Program-made: the position numbers and the translations under genes
In this document: positions 18,282-26,789 of the stretch, in pieces
Layout of the letters: each line of letters begins with the position of its first letter
Numbering within the stretch: position 1 is the stretch's first letter
NCBI GenBank assembly: GCA_028871815.1
Contig: JAGWMJ010000010.1
Coordinates: forward strand, 62,001 to 126,000
Source of the DNA: Armatimonadota bacterium
Lineage (GTDB): Bacteria > Armatimonadota > Chthonomonadetes > Chthonomonadales > Chthonomonadaceae
Direction of reading: 5' to 3'
Length of the DNA: 64,000 nt
The notes under the pieces: generated by a model
What the model was told of the DNA's origin: nothing
Databases searched by the model: none
The model's input: the letters and a program-made list of their open reading frames with translations, nothing else

Positions 18282-19585
18282 CCCGAGAAAGCGAACGAGC
18301 GGCGCCGAAGGTAGCGCGAAGGCAGGCGATTCTGGGCGCCGCCGGAACGTTTGGAGGACTGTGGATGAGCACCCTGCCGGCGAGCGCAAAGAGCACCCAG
18401 GCCAACAACCGCTTGAACATTGGCGTGGTCGGCGTCGGCGATCGCGGCGGTGACAACCTGGCGGCTGTCAAGAGCGAGAATATCGTGGCCCTGTGCGACG
18501 TGGACGATACGTTTCTTGCGCCGGCGGCCAAGGAGTTTCCAGCGGCCCGCCTGTATCGGGACTTCCGCCGCATGATGGAGCAGCGCGATATCGATGCCGT
18601 GGTAGTGAGCACACCCGACCACATGCATGCGCCGGTGACGATGGCCGCTCTGAAGTCGGGTCGGCATGTCTATTGCGAGAAGCCGCTGGCCCATACCGTT
18701 TACGAAGCCCGCCAGGTCACGGACGAGGCAAGGCAACGCGGACTGACCACGCAGCTCGGAACGCAGATTCACGCCGGCGACAACTATCGCCGCGTCGTCG
18801 AGGTGATACGCAGCGGCGCCATCGGAGTGGTTACGGATGTTCACGTTTGGGCGGATCGAATCTGGACCGGAACAGGGAGGCCTACCGACAGACCTCCGGT
18901 TCCATCCACCCTGGTGTGGCCGCTGTGGCTGGGTGTCGCGCCGTTACGGCCATATAACCCGGTATACCTGCCCGCCACATGGCGCGGATGGTGGGATTTT
19001 GGTGGCGGAACGCTGGCCGACATGGCCTGTCACCACGTCGATCTGTCGAACTGGGCACTGGAACTGGGTCCACCGATTTCCGTGGAGACTGAAGGACCGA
19101 CGCTCCTTGCCGAGAATACGCCTGCATGGTTGATCGCCCACTACCAGTTCGCGGCAACCCGGGTCAACCCGGCAATATCACTGACTTGGTACAACGGTGG
19201 AAAGCGGCCACCGCAATTTGCAACCGGCGAGCTGCCCGCGTGGGGCGATGGCACTCTGTTCGTAGGCGAAACCGGCATGCTGTTGGCAGACTACGGCCGC
19301 TACGTGCTGCTGCCTGCCGATCAGTTCGTGGGCTATGTGCCGCCGGCTCCATCCATTCCGGCGTCGATTGGCCACCATCGCGAATGGATCGAGGCATGCA
19401 AGAACCACGGCCAACCCCGGCCACTATGCAACTTCGACTACGGTGGGCCGCTCTCGGAAAAGGTGTTGCTCGCCAATGTAGCCTACAGATCCGGTAAAAA
19501 GCTGGAATGGGACTCCGCCTCGCTCTGCGCACGCGGGTGCCCGGAAGCCGACGCCTTCATACGCCCGCACTACAGGCGGTTTTAG
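18278..19585 (+). CDS. Gfo/Idh/MocA family oxidoreductase with Tat-type leader
   Basis: 435 residues. The N-terminus has a twin-arginine-like leader (R14-R15 in ARRQAILGAAG followed by a hydrophobic run). The NAD(P)-binding motif is LNIGVVGVGDRGGDN. The family signature DHMHAPVTMAAL...VYCEKPLAHT is present, with the catalytic Lys in EKP. WWDFGGGTLADMACHHVDL is typical of the secreted clade common in Planctomycetes and Armatimonadota. ATGA overlap with the dehydrogenase gene. Probably a sugar or inositol dehydrogenase with tightly bound cofactor; substrate unknown. Confidence 0.85.
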   Translation: MTRESERAAPKVARRQAILGAAGTFGGLWMSTLPASAKSTQANNRLNIGVVGVGDRGGDNLAAVKSENIVALCDVDDTFLAPAAKEFPAARLYRDFRRMMEQRDIDAVVVSTPDHMHAPVTMAALKSGRHVYCEKPLAHTVYEARQVTDEARQRGLTTQLGTQIHAGDNYRRVVEVIRSGAIGVVTDVHVWADRIWTGTGRPTDRPPVPSTLVWPLWLGVAPLRPYNPVYLPATWRGWWDFGGGTLADMACHHVDLSNWALELGPPISVETEGPTLLAENTPAWLIAHYQFAATRVNPAISLTWYNGGKRPPQFATGELPAWGDGTLFVGETGMLLADYGRYVLLPADQFVGYVPPAPSIPASIGHHREWIEACKNHGQPRPLCNFDYGGPLSEKVLLANVAYRSGKKLEWDSASLCARGCPEADAFIRPHYRRF

Positions 19586-20410
19586 ATGGCAGTACCTGTG
19601 CACGCAAGCTCAACCGACTTGCGTCTGTCTGGTCGTGTTGCCGTTATAACGGGAGCCGGCCAAGGCCTGGGCGAAGCGCTGGCGCACCGGTTGGCGCAAG
19701 AGGGCTGTCATGGCGTATGCGCGGCAGATCGGAATGGTGTGGCTGCCGCGCGAGTTGCCGCTGAGGTTGCCGCGAAGTATCCTGGCTGCAAAACCCTGGG
19801 CGCGCAGTGCGATGTGACCGATGAGGCCGAGGTTGCGGAGATGGTTCGCTCAACCGAGGCGCATCTGGGACCCCTGGACCTGGCCGTTTCCAACGCAGGC
19901 ATTCTGAAGGCCGCCGATGTGCTGGAGCTGACGGCGGAGGATTGGCGCGACGTTCTGGATGTGAACCTCACGGGGTACTTCCTCACAGCACGGGAGGCGG
20001 CTCGGGCTATGGCGCCTCGCAAGCGCGGCGTGATCATTCAGATCAACTCCAAGTCAGGCAAGAAGGGCAGCTTTCGTAACTGCGCCTACGCCGCCAGCAA
20101 ATTCGGCGGAATCGGCCTCACCCAGAGCCTGGCGCTCGATTTAGCCCCGCTCGGCATACGGGTAAATGCCGTCTGTCCCGGTAACCTGCTGGATGGCACA
20201 CTCTGGCAGGAGAGTCTTTTTGATCAGTACGCCAAAACGCAGGGAATATCGCCCGAGGCGGTTCGACGGAAGTATCTCGATCAGGTGCCGCTCGGACGTG
20301 CCTGTACGTACACAGATGTTGGTAATGCCGTTGTGTTTTTGGCCTCGGACGAGGCCGCGTATATGACGGGGCAAGCGATCAATGTTACCGGTGGCCAAGA
20401 GATGCGCTAG
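19586..20410 (+). CDS. SDR family dehydrogenase, sorbitol-6-phosphate dehydrogenase-like
   Basis: 274 residues, classical SDR. Cofactor motif TGAGQGLGEA (residues 22-31), NAG motif SNAGIL, and catalytic Y168-AAS-K172. The C-terminus GQAINVTGGQEMR resembles the SrlD/sorbitol-6-phosphate 2-dehydrogenase ending. It starts with ATG immediately after the stop of the Gfo/Idh gene. In context with an aldolase and a polyol-type MDR dehydrogenase it probably interconverts a polyol (phosphate) and ketose (phosphate). This is an inference. Confidence 0.82.
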   Translation: MAVPVHASSTDLRLSGRVAVITGAGQGLGEALAHRLAQEGCHGVCAADRNGVAAARVAAEVAAKYPGCKTLGAQCDVTDEAEVAEMVRSTEAHLGPLDLAVSNAGILKAADVLELTAEDWRDVLDVNLTGYFLTAREAARAMAPRKRGVIIQINSKSGKKGSFRNCAYAASKFGGIGLTQSLALDLAPLGIRVNAVCPGNLLDGTLWQESLFDQYAKTQGISPEAVRRKYLDQVPLGRACTYTDVGNAVVFLASDEAAYMTGQAINVTGGQEMR

Positions 20411-21644
20411 GCGTGGCCTCTGGCTGACGGTGCTCGTGGCGCTGTCGCACGCTGTGCGCGCGCAAAGTGCACTCACCCCGCCACAGCCAACCACCCTACC
20501 GTTCGTGTTTTCAGGCGGCGTCATCATCGTGCCGGCTTCCATCGGCACGTCACCTGCCCTCCCGTTTGTATTGGACACCGGCGCGGGCCAGACGCTCATT
20601 CGCGCTGATCACATCGGCGACCCTGGCGCCGGCGCTAGCGTCTCAGTTCCCTCCGCGGCCGGCCTGATTGCCGGTCGCAAAATCCTGGTGAACAGATTTT
20701 GCATTGGCAGTGGACGCGCCACACTGTCGTGTGGCCCCACGGCAGTACTGGTTTCCAACAAGGCCGTCATACCGTCACCGCCGGGTGTAAGGGCCTGCGG
20801 CATCCTTGGCATGGACGTACTGGCTCACTGGTGCCTTCAATTCGATTTCGTGCGATCCTGTATTACATTCTGGCCTGGCGGCGCCCGGCCGGAGTTGAAA
20901 TGGGACAGCCACAACGCGCCGGTATTCACGTGCTTGCTGACGCGCGACAATGGCGGTGTGCTTCCAGACGTCTCTGTCAATGTCGGCGGCGACTCGCCAT
21001 TCGACGCACTGGTCGATACTGGGTACACAGGTCTCATGCTGATGCCGTACAGTTGTGCGGTTTCCGCCGGATTCGTGGAGCAGCACTATCCGAGAATCGT
21101 CGTGACCGCACAGACGCCGGCCGGAGCGTACAAGATTGCAAAGGCGCGCGCACAAACGTTGACGATTGCGGGCATTGATGCCAGCGGCCGGGTGGTGGAT
21201 ATCGATGAACGTACCGACGGCAGCGCGCCAACGTTTGGGTTTGTGGGTACCCAGTTTCTACGGTACTTCAACATCGTGCTGGATCTGCCGGCCGGACGGA
21301 TCACCCTGCAGCGCAACAGTCTCGCCGAGTCACCGAACCCGCTCATTAAGCCATCGCTGGGTCTGACCGTGAAGGCGTTTCCGGCCTGGCTGCTGGTTAC
21401 CACGGTTGTGCGCCTCTCGCCAGCTCAGCAAGCGGGAATCCATCCCGGCGACAGGATTACGGCGATAGGTCGCCACGATGTCCGTGACCTGACCGGCGCC
21501 GCTTCGAGGCTAGTCAACGCAGCCGCGCCCATCCTGCTCCACATTCAGCCGGCCGTAGACCCAAACCTGGGCACAATTGGCCCGGTTTGGGCCGCGTCGA
21601 TCTCGCCTTCGGCGCCGATCGACTGGGGCAGGCAGGAACGGTGA
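20382..21644 (+). CDS. Secreted retropepsin-like aspartyl protease with C-terminal PDZ domain
   Basis: 420 residues, starting inside the end of the SDR gene (29 nt overlap; a GTG 9 nt later is the alternative). Signal peptide of about 28 residues (RRGLWLTVLVALSHAVRAQ). Two aspartic-protease half-sites are visible: FVLDTGAGQTLI (D65) and ALVDTGYTGLMLM (D212). That is a single-chain duplicated retropepsin-like layout. Residues ~330-390 form a PDZ domain (SPAQQAGIHPGDRITAIGRH). Bacterial proteins with this arrangement are conserved but poorly characterised. Probably periplasmic or outer-membrane associated. Confidence 0.78.
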   Translation: MLPVAKRCARRGLWLTVLVALSHAVRAQSALTPPQPTTLPFVFSGGVIIVPASIGTSPALPFVLDTGAGQTLIRADHIGDPGAGASVSVPSAAGLIAGRKILVNRFCIGSGRATLSCGPTAVLVSNKAVIPSPPGVRACGILGMDVLAHWCLQFDFVRSCITFWPGGARPELKWDSHNAPVFTCLLTRDNGGVLPDVSVNVGGDSPFDALVDTGYTGLMLMPYSCAVSAGFVEQHYPRIVVTAQTPAGAYKIAKARAQTLTIAGIDASGRVVDIDERTDGSAPTFGFVGTQFLRYFNIVLDLPAGRITLQRNSLAESPNPLIKPSLGLTVKAFPAWLLVTTVVRLSPAQQAGIHPGDRITAIGRHDVRDLTGAASRLVNAAAPILLHIQPAVDPNLGTIGPVWAASISPSAPIDWGRQER

Positions 21645-21654
21645 CGGCCGGGTT

Positions 21655-22464
21655 GTGAGCCGTCAGACCGCAGTGGATCCTTCGTGGAGTTACGACCGCG
21701 TTGCCGAGGAGTACGACCAGTCGCGTACGGTTCCGCAAGACGTGGCTCGTCGCCTATGGCAGATCGTGAAGGCAGCCGGCAGCCTGAGCGACGGTTCTGT
21801 AGCGCTGGATGCAGCGGCTGGAACAGGTCGGTTTACATTGGCCGCAGCCACGGCCGGACTGAGCGCCGTCGCTGTTGATCGCTCGGCCGGTATGCTCTCC
21901 GTACTCCGGCGCAAGGCGAACCAGAGCGCCGTGACCGTACAGTGCGCGTTGGGAGACGTTACGGCCCTGCCGCTGCGGAGCGAAACGATCGATGTGGTCC
22001 TGATGGTCCACATCCTGCACCTGCTGCCTGACCCGGACGCAGCGCTCGCCGAGGTCCAACGCGTGCTTGTACGCGGTGGAATGCTGTTTGCCGCGCGCGA
22101 AGTACGCGAGGAGATATCGCTGCGCGACCAATATGTCACGCTCGCCGCCGGCCTTGGCGCAACTGCGGAGTCTGGTTCGCCGATGGATGCGGTGCTCGCA
22201 CATCTTACTGAGAACGGCGCCAACGTGGAGCGCGTCGACGACGGCATCTTGTGCTGGCGGCGGAGGTTAAGCTGGGAGCAGGCGCTCGAGCAACTCCGCA
22301 GCCGCTCCTGGCACTATCAATGGACGATCAGTTCGGCCGCGCATGATGCGGTCATGGCGCAGTTGGAGCTCTGGATGCGCGCTAACGAAATTATCCCGGA
22401 GCAGGAGTGGTCCGGCGCAGCCGCCCTACACCTCTGGCGCGTCGGCTGGCCACCGGCAATCTGA
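21655..22464 (+). CDS. SAM-dependent class I methyltransferase
   Basis: About 269 residues from a GTG at 21655, 10 nt after the protease stop. The open frame extends upstream but overlaps the protease gene. SYDRVAEEYDQSR is the usual lead-in of this family. Motif I is ALDAAAGTGRFTLA, the acidic loop VAVDRS follows, and the motif IV/VI region is DVVLMVHILHLLPDPDAAL...VLVRGGML. Methylates an unknown small molecule or cofactor; nothing in the neighbourhood fixes the substrate. Confidence 0.78.
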   Translation: MSRQTAVDPSWSYDRVAEEYDQSRTVPQDVARRLWQIVKAAGSLSDGSVALDAAAGTGRFTLAAATAGLSAVAVDRSAGMLSVLRRKANQSAVTVQCALGDVTALPLRSETIDVVLMVHILHLLPDPDAALAEVQRVLVRGGMLFAAREVREEISLRDQYVTLAAGLGATAESGSPMDAVLAHLTENGANVERVDDGILCWRRRLSWEQALEQLRSRSWHYQWTISSAAHDAVMAQLELWMRANEIIPEQEWSGAAALHLWRVGWPPAI

Positions 22465-22513
22465 ACTCCAGCCGGCAGCGACGGGTATTCTTTCGGAAGG
22501 AAGGAGCGCAGGG

Positions 22514-23680
22514 ATGGCAAAACGCAAGCTGAACGTGGCTCTCATCGGATACCAGTTTATGGGAAAGGCGCACAGCAATGCCTGGCGCCAGGCAGGTCGG
22601 TTCTTCGACCTGCCCGCAGACCCAATCCTCAAAGTACTGTGCGGTCGAAACGAAGCCAAAGGGCGGGCCGCCATGGAGCGGCTCGGCTGGGAGGAGTTCG
22701 ATACGGATTGGCGCCGCGTTATCGAGCGGCCGGATATCGACATCGTGGATATCGGTACGCCGAATGACAGCCACGCGGCCATCGCACAGGCCGCGTTGGC
22801 AGCCGGCAAACATGTGCTGTGCGAGAAGCCGCTTGCCATCACCCTGGATGATGCCCGGGCCTCATTCGAAGCAGCGCGTGCCAGCGGCAAGGTGAACGGT
22901 ATCTGCCACAACTATCGGAAAGCGCCCGCCATCGCATATGCCGAACAGCTGGTGCGTGAGGGCAGGATCGGCGCTATCCGCCACTTCCGTGGCGCATACC
23001 TGCAGGATTGGATCCTGGATCCCGGTGTGCCGCTCGTTTGGCGATTGGACAAGCGCATCGCGGGCAGCGGCTCCAACGGCGATCTGAATGCCCACCTGAT
23101 CGATACCGCGCGGTTTATGCTCGGCACGGAGTTCACAGAGGTGTCGGGCATGAGTGAGACGTTCATCCGGAAGCGCCCACTCCTCGCCGACACCGAAGGC
23201 GGACTGGCGGGATTCACAGCTTCGGGTGAGCTTGGTGATGTTACCGTCGACGACGTCACGGCGTTCCTGGCTCGGTTTCAGAGCGGCGCTACCGGCACGT
23301 TTGAGGCTACCAGGCTGGCGCCGGGCCGCAAGAACTACAAGCGGTGGGAAGTAAACGGTGAAAAGGGCAGCATTGCGTTCAACTTAGAGCGAATGAACGA
23401 GTTTGAACTCTACCTGGCAGACGACCCGCAGGGAACTCAGGGCTTCCATCTCGTACAGGCTACTGAGAGCTTTATGCCCTATATGCAAGCGTATTGGCCC
23501 GTAAGCCATATCCTGGGTTACGAGCATACCTTCGTCAACATGATGAAGGATTTCGTTGATGCGGTCGCGTCTGGCGGCAGGTTCTCTCCCGACTTCCAGG
23601 ATGGATACCGGAACCAGGCCGTGCTCGCCGCGGTAGACGCATCGTGCGCGTCGCGCCAGTGGGAGCAGGTGGAACGGTAG
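22514..23680 (+). CDS. Gfo/Idh/MocA family oxidoreductase (cytoplasmic)
   Basis: 388 residues from the ATG at 22514, behind a strong GGAAGGAAGGAG site; the frame is open further upstream without coding character. N-terminal Rossmann motif LNVALIGYQFMGKAHSNAW, family signature TPNDSHAAIAQAAL, and CEKPLAIT with the catalytic Lys. The C-terminal domain has GDLNAHLIDTARFML. No export signal, unlike the Tat-type paralogues at 18278 and 47694. Probable sugar or inositol dehydrogenase; substrate unknown. Confidence 0.87.
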   Translation: MAKRKLNVALIGYQFMGKAHSNAWRQAGRFFDLPADPILKVLCGRNEAKGRAAMERLGWEEFDTDWRRVIERPDIDIVDIGTPNDSHAAIAQAALAAGKHVLCEKPLAITLDDARASFEAARASGKVNGICHNYRKAPAIAYAEQLVREGRIGAIRHFRGAYLQDWILDPGVPLVWRLDKRIAGSGSNGDLNAHLIDTARFMLGTEFTEVSGMSETFIRKRPLLADTEGGLAGFTASGELGDVTVDDVTAFLARFQSGATGTFEATRLAPGRKNYKRWEVNGEKGSIAFNLERMNEFELYLADDPQGTQGFHLVQATESFMPYMQAYWPVSHILGYEHTFVNMMKDFVDAVASGGRFSPDFQDGYRNQAVLAAVDASCASRQWEQVER

Positions 23681-23746
23681 CTCTGCCCGGCTCGGCAACG
23701 CGGTGGTGCCTGACCGATGGAACCAGAACGCATGACGGCCCGGTAT

Positions 23747-23760
23747 CTGTTAGATAACAG
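23747..23760. promoter_or_regulatory. Perfect dyad (CTGTTA-GA-TAACAG) before the thioredoxin-like gene
   Basis: Six-base arms around a 2-nt centre, 18 nt upstream of the ATG at 23779. The size and symmetry fit a repressor operator better than an RNA hairpin, because a 2-nt loop cannot form. No paired gene for a regulator is adjacent. Confidence 0.4.
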
Positions 23761-23778
23761 GTGGATCGAGGAGTACAC

Positions 23779-24921
23779 ATGAAACACGGGCTGCGTTCAC
23801 TTCCACTGGTCGTGTGCGGCATACTCGCGGTGAGCGCTATTGCCGCAACAGCATGGTGGCCCGAAAGCAACTCACGTTCGCAGCAGTTACAAAGCGAACG
23901 GTGGCCGCAGCCGGCGCCCCAGCTTTCCGGCGCACCGGAGGACTGGCTGAACACCAACGGCCGGCCGTTGGACCTGCGAAACCTGGCGAACACGCATCAC
24001 GTGGTTCTGATCGACTTCTGGGAGTACACCTGTGTAAACTGTCTTCGAACCCTGCCGTATCTTGAGGAGTGGAACAGGCGGTACGCCAAAGACGGGTTGG
24101 TTATTATCGGCATTCATGCTCCGGAGTTTCAATTTGCTCACTCCATCGCGAACGTAGCTGCCGCCGTCAAACGACTCGGCATTACCTATCCGGTACTGGT
24201 TGACAGCCAGTACGTGAACTGGAATCTGTTTCGCAACTCCTACTGGCCGCGCCACTACCTCGTTGATTGGAGGGACCTGATTGTGGCCGACCATAGTGGC
24301 GAGGGTGGCTACCGTGAGACCGAGTTGGAAATCCAGCGGCTGCTGCACCAAATCCACCCTACCCTCCACTTTCCACCACCGATGAGCCCCGTGCACAGCT
24401 CGGATAAAGCGGGTGCAGTCTGCTACCCGATGACGCCGGAGTTATACGTAGGCTCACGCGGCGCCGAAGAGGGACAGCACGGCAACCTGGACCCGTGGCA
24501 ACCTGGCCACACGCAGCTGTTTGTGGATCCTGGGGTTCCGCACGATGATGGTGAGGTGTATGCGAACGGCCTCTGGACACAAGAGCTGGAGAGCCTGCAG
24601 CACGCTCGGCATACCACCGACCTATCCGATTACATCGCCCTGAAGTACCACGCCTTGCAGTGTAATGCCGTCATCAAGCCTGAGACCGGCAAGCCGTTTA
24701 TGCTGTTCGTGGCGCAGGACAATCTGCCGGTGCCCAAGGCCGATGCCGGAGCGGATTTGAAGTACGACAACACGGGCAACAGCTATCTGCTGGTTGATCA
24801 GCCGAGGATGTACTACGTGATCAAGAACCGCAAGTTCGGCTACCACGAGCTGCGGCTTGCCACGCGGTCGCCGGGTTTCGGTCTCTACTCTTTCACGTTC
24901 ACCTCGTGTGAAGAACCGTAA
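23779..24921 (+). CDS. Exported thioredoxin-fold protein, DipZ C-terminal-like
   Basis: 380 residues from the ATG at 23779, behind GAGGAG at 6 nt; a GTG at 23761 is also in frame. N-terminal membrane anchor or signal (LPLVVCGILAVSAIAATAW). Thioredoxin-like domain at ~45-185 with the redox pair WEYTCVNCLRT (C85, C88). The remaining ~190 residues, with GNSYLLVDQPRMYYVIK, resemble the carbohydrate-binding-like C-terminal domain of DipZ. Unlike full DipZ there is no CcdA-type membrane electron carrier. Likely acts on disulfides in the cell envelope. Confidence 0.82.
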   Translation: MKHGLRSLPLVVCGILAVSAIAATAWWPESNSRSQQLQSERWPQPAPQLSGAPEDWLNTNGRPLDLRNLANTHHVVLIDFWEYTCVNCLRTLPYLEEWNRRYAKDGLVIIGIHAPEFQFAHSIANVAAAVKRLGITYPVLVDSQYVNWNLFRNSYWPRHYLVDWRDLIVADHSGEGGYRETELEIQRLLHQIHPTLHFPPPMSPVHSSDKAGAVCYPMTPELYVGSRGAEEGQHGNLDPWQPGHTQLFVDPGVPHDDGEVYANGLWTQELESLQHARHTTDLSDYIALKYHALQCNAVIKPETGKPFMLFVAQDNLPVPKADAGADLKYDNTGNSYLLVDQPRMYYVIKNRKFGYHELRLATRSPGFGLYSFTFTSCEEP

Positions 24922-24954
24922 TCGTGTGGCTGGCGCCAACCGTGGAAGTCGCCT

Positions 24955-26103
24955 TTAGCCGCGCCGCTCGATAATGCTGACGGGGTCCAGGGATCGCAGT
25001 CGAATGGCTACCGTGATGATGGCGAACACTGTAATGGCTATTGGCAGCGGCGCCGCGAATGCATAGCCGGTGAGGTCATACGGGTCCAGCAGCAGCCCCC
25101 TTGGTACGATAAACAGCAATCGAAGCGCCTGCAGCAACGCGACGGTTCCCGCCATGCCTGCCGTCCACCCGATGATGCTGATAATCAGCGTTTCCGCGGC
25201 CGCCCACCACAAGAGGAACGCACGACTGTGGCCGATGGCGTACAGTGTAGCAACCTCCGGCAACCGCTGCGAAAAGTAGATGTTGGACAAGAGACCACAA
25301 ACGAACGCGATGCAGAACACAATGATGCCGACGACGAGATCGAGAATCAAGTAGAGGTTTGCCAGCGAGCTCCGCGTTTCGCGAACCAATCCGCTGTACT
25401 TCCAGACGCGAACGATACCGCCATCAACCGCGTGCGTGGCCGCTACATCCAGCCGTCGCTGCGCGGCCAGACTGGTTGACGGCGCGAAGCCGATCAGCGC
25501 GGAGTATGTGAATGGCGAGTGGGCGTCGACGAACTTCCGGGATGTGAGACCCAGCCAGACCGGTCCGCCGAGTAGACCGGTGACCTTAATTGGCTCCGGT
25601 GCGTAGCTATCTTGCGAGTCGGGCGTGCATATGTTTCCACCGAGGGCTACATGCAGGTTGCGCGCCACGGCTGCCGAGACTACCGCCTCCGGCGCGCCAT
25701 CCACCGGCATTCGGCCGGCGATCAATCTCACGCCCGATCGCTGCATAATCATGCGCCGGCCAGCCGCCGTCATGCCGAATATCGGCAGCGGCATCTTGCC
25801 AAAGATGGTATGCACCAGGGTTTGGTATGAGTGGACGCGAAACAGCGGACCCATTTCCGGAAGCGCCCGGAGGCGCTGAACCTGCCCTGCAGGGATTGTG
25901 AGTGCGTTACGTGGGGTAAACCCGGTGAGATACCGGTTATAGCCGTACAGCGTGTAGATGGTAAGGTTGATCGAGTCGACAATTGTGACAACCGACGCCA
26001 CCAATACCACAGCGAGAGCAATCACGAACGCCACCGGCAGGGCGCGGGCCGGGTTTCGCCGAATGGCGAGCCAGGGGCTAAGGACGCTGCCGGTACGCCT
26101 CAC
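24955..26103 (-). CDS. FtsX-like ABC transporter permease
   Basis: 382 residues from a GTG at 26103 that overlaps the phosphatase stop (GTGA). Topology is that of FtsX/LolC/MacB permeases: one N-terminal membrane helix (ALPVAFVIALAVVLVASVV), a periplasmic domain of ~220 residues, then three C-terminal helices. No ATP-binding partner gene is adjacent, so the ATPase must be elsewhere. A LolA-like carrier gene lies two genes upstream in the same run, which makes lipoprotein trafficking one possible role. Confidence 0.75.
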   Translation of the reverse strand: MRRTGSVLSPWLAIRRNPARALPVAFVIALAVVLVASVVTIVDSINLTIYTLYGYNRYLTGFTPRNALTIPAGQVQRLRALPEMGPLFRVHSYQTLVHTIFGKMPLPIFGMTAAGRRMIMQRSGVRLIAGRMPVDGAPEAVVSAAVARNLHVALGGNICTPDSQDSYAPEPIKVTGLLGGPVWLGLTSRKFVDAHSPFTYSALIGFAPSTSLAAQRRLDVAATHAVDGGIVRVWKYSGLVRETRSSLANLYLILDLVVGIIVFCIAFVCGLLSNIYFSQRLPEVATLYAIGHSRAFLLWWAAAETLIISIIGWTAGMAGTVALLQALRLLFIVPRGLLLDPYDLTGYAFAAPLPIAITVFAIITVAIRLRSLDPVSIIERRG

Positions 26104-26777
26104 CCTGGCGCATCCGGTGACTGCAGCGCATGGTTGGCATTCAGATGAGCGGTGCAGTTCAGCAGCACAACACGCAGCCGCCTCGGCGCAGGCTCCGTGT
26201 TCCACCGGACCACGGACAGCGAAGCATTGCTCAATTCAAGGTGAAATGCGCTCTCGATATCCGCGCCAAGCAATCGCGATAGGAGCAGCGCCAGGCTTCC
26301 GCCGTGCCCAACTACCACGGAGACCGCGCCGGGCGGCGGCTCGGCGATTGCATCCCAGGCTGCGGCCATACGATGATGCGCAGCCAGGACCTCTTCTGAC
26401 CCCGGCGGCCGCACGTGCGCCGGATCGGCCCGGAAGGAACGGTACAGCTCGGCCTCGCCATTCGCGGCGATATCGTTCGCTGTGAGACCTTCCCACCGGC
26501 CAAGGGCATATTCACGTAGGCGTGGGTCTGTTACTACACCGGCGCCGCACCGGAGTGAGATCGCCGCGGCCGTTTGTGACGCTCGACGCAGGTCGCTGCT
26601 GTAGATGGCGCTTACGGGCGCAAAGTCACGGGCGATGCGATCGGCCAAAAGGCCAGCCTGTACCACTCCGGCTGGCGAGAGGCAGACGTCGGTCTGCCCC
26701 TGGATGCGCCCTTCCAGGTTCCACGCGGTCTCACCGTGCCGAACGATGAGAACGCGTGAAACGCTATTGAGATTCAC
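26100..26777 (-). CDS. Histidine phosphatase family protein (phosphoglycerate mutase-like)
   Basis: 225 residues. Catalytic phospho-His motif LIVRHGETAWN (R13-H14-G15-E16), second Arg in YSSDLRRASQTA, Glu in LREYALGRWEGL, and second His in VVVGHGGSLALLL. Family members include phosphoglycerate mutases, alpha-ribazole phosphatase CobC and broad sugar phosphatases. EYALGRWEG is typical of the GpmB/CobC-like group. Overlaps the permease gene by 4 nt. Exact substrate unknown. Confidence 0.87.
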   Translation of the reverse strand: MNLNSVSRVLIVRHGETAWNLEGRIQGQTDVCLSPAGVVQAGLLADRIARDFAPVSAIYSSDLRRASQTAAAISLRCGAGVVTDPRLREYALGRWEGLTANDIAANGEAELYRSFRADPAHVRPPGSEEVLAAHHRMAAAWDAIAEPPPGAVSVVVGHGGSLALLLSRLLGADIESAFHLELSNASLSVVRWNTEPAPRRLRVVLLNCTAHLNANHALQSPDAPG

Positions 26778-26789
26778 CGTGGGGTTAAA

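Noticed and set aside
24922-24954. GGCTGGCGCCAACC near-palindrome between convergent genes, considered as a terminator
   Set aside because: Short, one mismatched pair, and no T-run on either side.
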